Assembly: GCA_019419625.1 (NCBI GenBank)
Contig: DXZO01000069.1
Span: forward strand, 1 to 64,000
Direction of reading: 5' to 3'
Source: Collinsella sp.
GTDB taxonomy: Bacteria > Actinomycetota > Coriobacteriia > Coriobacteriales > Coriobacteriaceae
DNA: 64,000 nt
Shown here: piece by piece, positions 59,133 to 64,000 of the stretch
Layout of the letters: each line of letters begins with the position of its first letter
Position numbering within the stretch: the first letter of the stretch is position 1
Made by a program: the position numbers and the translations under genes
The notes under the pieces: generated by a model
Told to the model about the DNA's origin: nothing
Database searches by the model: none
What the model saw: only the letters and a program-made list of their open reading frames with translations

Positions 59133-59427
59133 CGTCGTAATCCTCAAAAGTGCGCGATATGAGTACGAGAGTATTGTCGGATACCTTGCTCAAATCCTCA
59201 AGAATCCGCGTGCAGCAGGCAATTTTGTCGCTGAGTTTGAATACCAGCTTGACCTGCTTCGCGAGCAGCCGCTTTTACGTCCCCTCTCGCACATGCAAGA
59301 GCTGGCGGCACGTAATTACCGATCGTTTCCCGTCAACAACTACGTGTGTCTATACAAGTTTGAGCGCGAAACGATCTATATCGCCCACGTTTTTCACCAG
59401 TCACAGGACTACGCCCGCCTGGTCTAG
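59122..59427 (+). CDS. Type II toxin, RelE/ParE family
   Basis: A 101-residue RelE/ParE-fold protein. YNVVILKSARYEYESIVGYLAQILKNPRAA is the usual N-terminal helix pair, and RNYRSFPVNNYVCLYKFERETIYIAHVFHQSQDYARLV the beta-sheet core. Arg residues in ARNYRSF and the C-terminal HVFHQSQDY are typical of toxins that are active as RNases or gyrase poisons; which one applies cannot be told. It is translated with the antitoxin through an 11-base overlap. Confidence 0.88.
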   Translation: MTYNVVILKSARYEYESIVGYLAQILKNPRAAGNFVAEFEYQLDLLREQPLLRPLSHMQELAARNYRSFPVNNYVCLYKFERETIYIAHVFHQSQDYARLV

Positions 59428-59534
59428 CCCGCAAGCCGAATAATTGGCCCGAGCACATTTGCGCGTCATGTCGCGTTGCGTTGACACGCCAATCCCTCGC
59501 CACGGCAGGGCAAACGTATCGCCCACAGCGCTAG

Positions 59535-60299
59535 CTAGCAGATGACCCGCGTGTGTTCCTCGATGGCGGCACGATCCTCGGCGGCGATACTCGGCTCACA
59601 CACCACGGCGTCCAAGTTATCCAGGCGACAGAAGGTATAGAAGTCGCGCTTGCCGATCTTGCTGGAATCGGCGATCAGATAGCGCGAGTCGGCCTTGCTA
59701 AAGGCGAGCTGCTGGATACGGCCCTCGTCCATGTTGGATGTGGATACGTCACCGTCCAAGATACCGTTGGCGCCGATAAACGCCGCATCGATGCCCAGCG
59801 CACGCAGGGTGTCCTCGGCCGTTGGCCCCACAAAAGCGGCAGTGCGGCGACGGTACATGCCGCCCACGAGGCACAGGTCGCAGTCCTCGCGCGCCTCGAG
59901 CAGGTTAAACACCGAAAGCGAATTGGTCACGATGCGCAGGCGAAACGCCGGCAGCAACGAGGCCATCTGCTCAACCGTGGTACCCGTGCCCAAAAAGATA
60001 GTAGAGCCCTCCTCGATAAGCTCCACAGCACGGCGTGCGATCTGCAGTTTTTCCTCGGCATGCTTGGTGCGCTTTTCGCTGTGCGAATACTCATGGCGCA
60101 ACATAGCGTGGGGACGACCCTGCGCACTGCGGGCGCCGCCGTGCACACGCTCGATCTCACCCAGACTCGCAAGTTCTTCGAGGTCGCGGCGAATCGTCAT
60201 GTCCGAAACGCCCAGCGCATCCGAAATCTCCTTAACCGAGACCGTGCCCTGCTCTTCGAGCAGCTGACGAACCTTATCCTGTCGCTCTGCCTTAATCAC
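59535..60299 (-). CDS. DeoR/GlpR family regulator (LacR-like)
   Basis: A 254-residue regulator. The HTH is VSVKEISDALGVSDMTIRRDLEELASLGEIERVHGGA, the full DeoR signature. The effector domain contains EEGSTIFLGTGTTVEQMASLL, LRIVTNSLSVFNLL and SRYLIADSSKIGKRDFYTFC. The start is GTG 60299 (reads as MIKAERQDK) with GAGGA upstream. In Gram-positive lactose-PTS systems the lacABC genes are ruled by the DeoR protein LacR, which senses tagatose-6-phosphate. This gene, near galM and the lac cassettes, is the best candidate here. Confidence 0.9.
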   Translation of the reverse strand: MIKAERQDKVRQLLEEQGTVSVKEISDALGVSDMTIRRDLEELASLGEIERVHGGARSAQGRPHAMLRHEYSHSEKRTKHAEEKLQIARRAVELIEEGSTIFLGTGTTVEQMASLLPAFRLRIVTNSLSVFNLLEAREDCDLCLVGGMYRRRTAAFVGPTAEDTLRALGIDAAFIGANGILDGDVSTSNMDEGRIQQLAFSKADSRYLIADSSKIGKRDFYTFCRLDNLDAVVCEPSIAAEDRAAIEEHTRVIC

Positions 60300-60504
60300 G
60301 ATGAATCCTCGCTGTTCTATGCGCGCATACCGTTCAAACAGTAACGAACAAATTGTATCAGAATCGCGCGCCAAAAAATGAGCGCCCACACAGCCCCAAT
60401 CATCACTTTTTTGAGAAAAATACCCCCTGCTTTAGTGGGGTGTAGTGATAATCTCGCCTGTTCGCGCTACAGTTTGTCCGAAATACCTCGATGTTAGGAA
60501 CCAA

Positions 60505-61557
60505 ATGATCACTTCCGAGCTTTTCGGCACCGCGCCGTGCGGTACCCCCGTTCATCGCTACACCCTCAACGGGCCCGAGATCTGCGTTCGCATTATGGAC
60601 TATGGCGCCACCGTGTTGGGCATCGATGTGCCCGACATTCCCGGCAACGTGCGCGATGTGGTGCTGGGCTTCGATAAGCTCGAGGATTACTTTGACAACC
60701 CCGCCTGCTTTGGCGCGACCATCGGCCCCGTGGCCAACCGCACTGCGAGTGCCACGATCACCATCGACGGCACGGACTGGCATATGCCGGCCAACGAAGG
60801 CGTCAACAACCTGCACAGCGATCTTGAGCATGGTCTGCACAAGCGCGTATGGGATGTTGAACTCGACGAGGTCCACAATGCCGTGCGCATGACCACCTCG
60901 CTTGAGGATGGCGAGCTGGGTCTCCCCGGCAACCGCACCTTTACGGCCGTGTTTACCGTGACGCACACCGGACGTTTCCGTATCGAGTATGGCTGCGAGA
61001 GCGACCGCGCCACCTACGTGTCCATGACCAACCACACGTACTTTAACCTTGCCGGTCATAACGCCGGCATGGACTGTGAGCACTTCTTTGTTGCTAACGC
61101 CACTCACTACCTGCCCATTAACGAGCAGAGCATCCCTACCGGCGAGATTGCTCCGGTCGAGGGAACACCGTTTGACTTTCGCGAGCTGCACCCCGTCGCT
61201 CCCGGCATGGAGGCCGACGATCCGCAGATTAAGCAGGCACGTGGCTACGATCACTGCCTGTGCATCGATGGCTATCAGTACGGCCGTAATCTGCGCCGTG
61301 CCCTGCATGTTGAGGAGATGTGGACCGGCCGCGAGCTTGACTACTACACCACCGCCCCGGGCGTGCAGCTCTACACCGGCAACTGGCTGGGCGACGAGCA
61401 CGCCAAGGACGATGCCAACTATGGCTGGGGCGCCGGCTTTGCCCTCGAGGCAGAGATGTACCCCGACACGCCGCACCAGCCGCTGTTCCCGCAGGGCATC
61501 GTGGGCCCGGGACACCCCTACAGCAATGTGATCGAGTACCACTTTATGAGGCATTAA
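60505..61557 (+). CDS. galM: Galactose mutarotase (aldose 1-epimerase)
   Basis: Interconverts alpha and beta anomers of galactose so that GalK can use it. It has 350 residues. GATVLGIDVPD, the substrate Arg in VANRTASATITIDG, catalytic His in NNLHSD, second catalytic His in MTNHTYFNLAGHN, and catalytic Glu in FALEAEMYPDTPHQP are present. The start at 60505 (MITSELFG) follows TAGGAACCAA. It is divergent from the DeoR gene and ends in a terminator. Confidence 0.94.
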   Translation: MITSELFGTAPCGTPVHRYTLNGPEICVRIMDYGATVLGIDVPDIPGNVRDVVLGFDKLEDYFDNPACFGATIGPVANRTASATITIDGTDWHMPANEGVNNLHSDLEHGLHKRVWDVELDEVHNAVRMTTSLEDGELGLPGNRTFTAVFTVTHTGRFRIEYGCESDRATYVSMTNHTYFNLAGHNAGMDCEHFFVANATHYLPINEQSIPTGEIAPVEGTPFDFRELHPVAPGMEADDPQIKQARGYDHCLCIDGYQYGRNLRRALHVEEMWTGRELDYYTTAPGVQLYTGNWLGDEHAKDDANYGWGAGFALEAEMYPDTPHQPLFPQGIVGPGHPYSNVIEYHFMRH

Positions 61558-61585
61558 GCCCACAACGCGACATATCGCACACCAG

Positions 61586-61618
61586 CGCCCGCCAGCACAC
61601 CGCCGACGGGCGTTTTTT
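61586..61618 (+). terminator. Terminator after galM
   Basis: CGCCCG/CGGGCG stem with a structured loop, then T6 (61613-61618), 29 bases past the stop. Confidence 0.8.
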
Positions 61619-61663
61619 CATCTTTTGGGCTTATTTTCGCTGTGACTGTATGAGTGACATATC

Positions 61664-61816
61664 AAAACTATACCCATTTACTACGTTTAGCCCGGGATGC
61701 TCGTCCATGCACCGATTTTTGTTAAATTCGCGAGCCGTCTACCTGCGGTTTTGTTTTTCTCAAATCCGACATGCTCGGCGATAGCCGATCAAACGTAGTA
61801 AATGGACATAGTTTTT
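61664..61816. mobile_element. 153-bp element with 25-bp inverted ends
   Basis: 61664-61688 and 61792-61816 are inverted repeats matching at 23 of 25 positions (ends AAAACTAT, CATTTACTACGTTT). The centre contains ACCTGCGGTTTTGTT and ATGCTCGGC, shared with the element at 29315-29431. It is non-coding. Confidence 0.55.
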
Positions 61817-61882
61817 GGCAGGCGGCATCGCGCGTATCCCTCGCAAGGGCAAAATAATCCGGTTTCCTCCGTCCCCAAGAGA

Positions 61883-62365
61883 TCAGTTGAACAGATTGCC
61901 GATGGGGTCGGGGGCAGAACTGGGGAGATAGCGGATTTCTAGCTCTATGCCGAGCTTTTGTAGCTCTTTGAAGGCGGCGATGTCCGTATCGTCTACGGCA
62001 ACGGCAGGCGTTGCAGAGCGTCTGCCCTCCCCTGCCTGCATATGGCCGATACTGATCTTGGTAATGGGTACACCGCCCTTAACCAGCGCGAGTGCATCGG
62101 CGGGTGAGGCCACCATGATCAGAATCCATTGACGCGGTGTTGCGGCATGAATGATGTCGATGGTCCTTTGCACCGAGAAATACCGTGTCCAAACGCCTTC
62201 TGGCGCCGTCACCCTCATGGGTGCCCACTTGCGTGAATCCGCCGCAATCTCGTCGTTGACGATTAGGACGAGGTTGGAACCAACCGCCTCATTCCACTGC
62301 TCAACGTCTTGCCCGTAAATGAAACGGTCATCGATACGTGTAAGAAGAATCCTGGGTTGAGCCAT
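61883..62365 (-). CDS. Mannose-family PTS IIB-like protein without the active-site histidine
   Basis: A 160-residue protein with the mannose/sorbose-type IIB fold. The N-terminus reads ILLTRIDDRFIYGQDVEQW where the family has RIDDRLIHGQV, so Tyr17 replaces the phosphorylated His. The rest of the fold is preserved (VLIVNDEIAADSRKWAPMRV, ILIMVASPADALALVKGGVPITKISIGHMQAGEGRRS). No IIA, IIC or IID gene is near. It is probably not a phosphocarrier, and a regulatory or sugar-binding role is conceivable. The start at 62365 has only a weak GGGG ribosome site. Confidence 0.82.
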   Translation of the reverse strand: MAQPRILLTRIDDRFIYGQDVEQWNEAVGSNLVLIVNDEIAADSRKWAPMRVTAPEGVWTRYFSVQRTIDIIHAATPRQWILIMVASPADALALVKGGVPITKISIGHMQAGEGRRSATPAVAVDDTDIAAFKELQKLGIELEIRYLPSSAPDPIGNLFN

Positions 62366-62521
62366 GGCAGCCCCATTCTGTTTGAGACCCGTAAGAGCAA
62401 GACATCGCATCTCCAATATTAGTGCATTTAAAGTGAGAAAAGCCGTCAGGACACTTGCACGGATTTGCGATGTCCCGTATCATAGACAGCCGTTGACGCC
62501 TCAGTTGCGTCACACATGGCC

Positions 62522-62597
62522 GCCAGCGTAGCTCAGTTGGTAGAGCACCGCTCTCGTAAAGCGGGGGTCACCGGTTCGAGCCCGGTCGCTGGCTCCA
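62522..62597 (+). tRNA. tRNA-Thr (CGU)
   Basis: A 76-base cloverleaf with encoded CCA (62595-62597). The acceptor GCCAGCG pairs with CGCTGGC, the D arm contains AGCTCAGTTGGTAGAGC, and the anticodon stem CCGCT/AGCGG encloses CTCGTAA, giving anticodon CGU. The T arm GGTTCGAGCC is normal. It decodes ACG. Confidence 0.95.
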
Positions 62598-62609
62598 TTG
62601 CATTTGTGC

Positions 62610-62642
62610 AGCTCAGAAGTTTAATCGCTTCTGAGCTTTTTT
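62610..62642 (+). terminator. Terminator after tRNA-Thr
   Basis: AGCTCAGAAG (62610-62619) pairs with CTTCTGAGCT (62628-62637), followed by a T-rich tail. Confidence 0.88.
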
Positions 62643-62824
62643 CTTTTTTCTCCGTATTTCTCATCTTTGAGGAGTGAAAACGGGGTGAAAAAAATTCTTA
62701 ATCAATTCGATGCGCGTGCTTGTCTACATATCATCCGCATAAGACCCCAACTTAAATCGAGTTGCATACGGGATAGACGCCCGGCAACATGCCGAAAAAT
62801 ACGGGTCAACGCTCCAACCGACAT

Positions 62825-62873
62825 AGAAAAAGGCCCGCACCCCAAACAATTCGCGTTCAGGGTACGGGCCTGT
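62825..62873 (-). terminator. Terminator of the ComEC-like/DUF3006 operon
   Basis: AGGCCCG-C-ACCC pairs with GGGT-A-CGGGCCT around a 17-base loop, followed on the minus strand by a T run. It lies 22 bases beyond the DUF3006 stop. Confidence 0.82.
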
Positions 62874-62894
62874 CACAAGGTGGCCGTGTTGTTT

Positions 62895-63110
62895 TCAGTG
62901 CTTAAAGAGCGAAGCCATTAGATCGGCGTTGGTCTTCAGACGTTCGGCCTTCGCGGCACTGTCCTTAACCCATGCACCGGGACCGCCTTCATAAACATCG
63001 CCCTCGGCACAGCCCTCAGGCATCTCGGCGAGCGGCACGTCCATAAACTTGGTGCCGTCGACCTCGAGGACCGCCATATCGCCTTCAATGCGGTCAACGA
63101 TTGCCTGCAT
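62895..63110 (-). CDS. DUF3006 domain-containing protein
   Basis: A 71-residue protein. MQAIVDRIEGDMAVLEVDGTKFMDVPLAEMPEGCAEGDVYE is the small beta-barrel of DUF3006, followed by a charged helix. The function is unknown. Such proteins are commonly encoded next to ComEC-like metallo-hydrolases, exactly as here, where it starts 11 bases after the stop of that gene. The start is preceded by AGGGAGGACGAT. Confidence 0.88.
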   Translation of the reverse strand: MQAIVDRIEGDMAVLEVDGTKFMDVPLAEMPEGCAEGDVYEGGPGAWVKDSAAKAERLKTNADLMASLFKH

Positions 63111-63121
63111 ATCGTCCTCCC

Positions 63122-64000
63122 TTAGGGATTGCAGATGCCGCAGGGCTCATATCCAGAGGCTTGCGCCTGCGACTTCGTCATTTCTGTCACGTTGCTGCCG
63201 GCCTTCTTCGTGGTTCGGCAACCAGGACGATGGTACTTGCTTCCCGTCGGCGTGATGACGACCGTTTCGTCCTGTCCAGAATCCGTTGCGGCCGGCGCTT
63301 GTGCCGGCGCGGCCGGCTGCTCGGAGACGCCGCTGGATCCGCCACCACCGCCACCAGAGCCAATACCCTGGGAGTCAGCACCGGAATCCTGGCTCGCGGC
63401 CTCAATAGTGCCCTCGGTAGCTGTCGAAGCCGTAACATCCTTGCCGTTTGAGACGACAGTAACGGTGCCATGAACATAGGTGCCGTACACCTGCGCGCCA
63501 ACGGAGGACAAGGCATCGAGAACGACCTGAGTCGGATGTCCATAGAAGTTCTTGCCATACGAGAGCACGGCGATCGCGGGGGTCAGCTTGGCCGCGAGCG
63601 TGCTGCTCATACCCGACGCGCTTCCATGGTGCGAGACCTTCAGCACGTCAACGTGTCCATCGACGCAGCTGTTCTGGGCCTCAACCGGCGCGTCGCCCGT
63701 AAAGAGAAACGTATTCTCGCCGTAGGTAACTTTGATTACGACCGAATAGGCATTGTCCTCGGAATAGCTCGCCCCCTGCTGCGGCCAAAGGATATCGATT
63801 GAATAGTTCTCGCCGGTTGCGATCTGACGACCGGCGTAGGCAGGCTCAATCCCCATGCCCTTGTTCGAGATGCTCGTCAAAAAGCGCGTATAGGTCTGCG
63901 TAGAGCTGTTTGCCTCGGGCGCCCAGATAGATCCGACATCCATCGAGGAGATGATGCTGTCGAGACCACCGATGTGGTCGGCGTCCGGATGGGTCGCCAC
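63122..64000 (-). CDS. ComEC/Rec2-like metallo-beta-lactamase-fold hydrolase (5' end outside window)
   Basis: The C-terminal 292 residues of a secreted-type MBL-fold protein; the N-terminus lies beyond 64000. Metal motifs are THPDADHIGG (H-x-D-x-D-H), FLFTGDAP (Asp) and KVSHHGSASG (His), as in the hydrolase domain of ComEC. A Gly/Ser/Pro/Ala-rich linker follows (about 195-240 of this fragment). The C-terminal cysteine module KYHRPGCRTTKKAGSNVTEMTKSQAQASGYEPCGICNP resembles the Ada metal-binding fold found on extracellular nucleases. It may degrade or process extracellular nucleic acid. The ATG near 64000 is internal. Confidence 0.88.
   Translation of the reverse strand: MATHPDADHIGGLDSIISSMDVGSIWAPEANSSTQTYTRFLTSISNKGMGIEPAYAGRQIATGENYSIDILWPQQGASYSEDNAYSVVIKVTYGENTFLFTGDAPVEAQNSCVDGHVDVLKVSHHGSASGMSSTLAAKLTPAIAVLSYGKNFYGHPTQVVLDALSSVGAQVYGTYVHGTVTVVSNGKDVTASTATEGTIEAASQDSGADSQGIGSGGGGGGSSGVSEQPAAPAQAPAATDSGQDETVVITPTGSKYHRPGCRTTKKAGSNVTEMTKSQAQASGYEPCGICNP

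Noticed and set aside
61664..61816. Rho-independent terminator for galM or the IIB gene
   Set aside because: The arms are 103 bases apart and a normal terminator for galM already lies at 61586-61618.
62598..62894. Integrated element or attachment site downstream of tRNA-Thr
   Set aside because: The tRNA is followed directly by a normal terminator. No repeat of the tRNA 3' end and no integrase is seen in the window.

Overview
The window looks like a chromosomal segment of a high-GC anaerobic actinobacterium of the Coriobacteriia, most likely Collinsella or a close relative. This rests on gene content and protein style: pyruvate formate-lyase, a flavodiiron protein, lactose-type PTS with the tagatose-6-phosphate route, G/C-ending codons and many intergenic palindromes. 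No rRNA is present to settle it. One tRNA gene (Thr, anticodon CGU) is present.

Layout. 0.1-7 kb: an FtsX-type ABC exporter (ATPase and permease), a GyrI-like protein behind a LexA-type box, and an OmpR-type two-component pair. 7-15 kb: ogt, then aspartate-family genes (asd, lysC, divergent thrC and thrB), engB and mtnN. 15-22.4 kb: a serine-hydrolase remnant, pflA, a DegV protein, and a pyruvate formate-lyase divided into a 683-residue catalytic body and a separate 83-residue glycyl-radical protein, then a KdgT-type permease with an SDR enzyme. 22.6-29 kb: a MarR regulator with a heterodimeric ABC exporter, and DAHP synthase. 29.5-35.8 kb: a BceAB-like ABC pair, a NUDIX-Vsr fusion protein, an AraC regulator and a HAD phosphatase. 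36-61.6 kb: a large galactose/lactose region with a class II aldolase and DeoR regulator, a flavodiiron protein, LacI-galK-galT, lacC-lacB-lacA, lacF, two tandem LacI-lacE-lacG cassettes, a toxin-antitoxin pair, a second DeoR regulator and galM. 61.8-64 kb: an orphan mannose-type IIB protein, tRNA-Thr, a DUF3006 protein and a ComEC-like metallo-hydrolase cut by the window edge.

How the genes work together. Lactose can enter by PTS as lactose-6-phosphate (one LacF IIA and two LacE IICB proteins), be cut by two LacG 6-phospho-beta-galactosidases, and be processed through LacAB, LacC and a tagatose-bisphosphate-type aldolase. Free galactose can use GalM, GalK and GalT. Three LacI-family regulators each face an operator region built on the same frame, ATG-nnn-ACGT-nnn-CAT, with different inner triplets.

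The intergenic DNA is unusually structured. The most striking signal is a family of four long nested hairpins (8.0, 13.5, 17.5 and 35.9 kb). Their arms differ in sequence but remain almost perfectly complementary, while an asymmetric internal loop (TCCGCA opposite GAGGAC) and a 3'-side bulge are conserved. Several other palindrome and inverted-repeat families (55, 58, 66 bp and 117-230 bp) are scattered between genes, with no transposase in the window.
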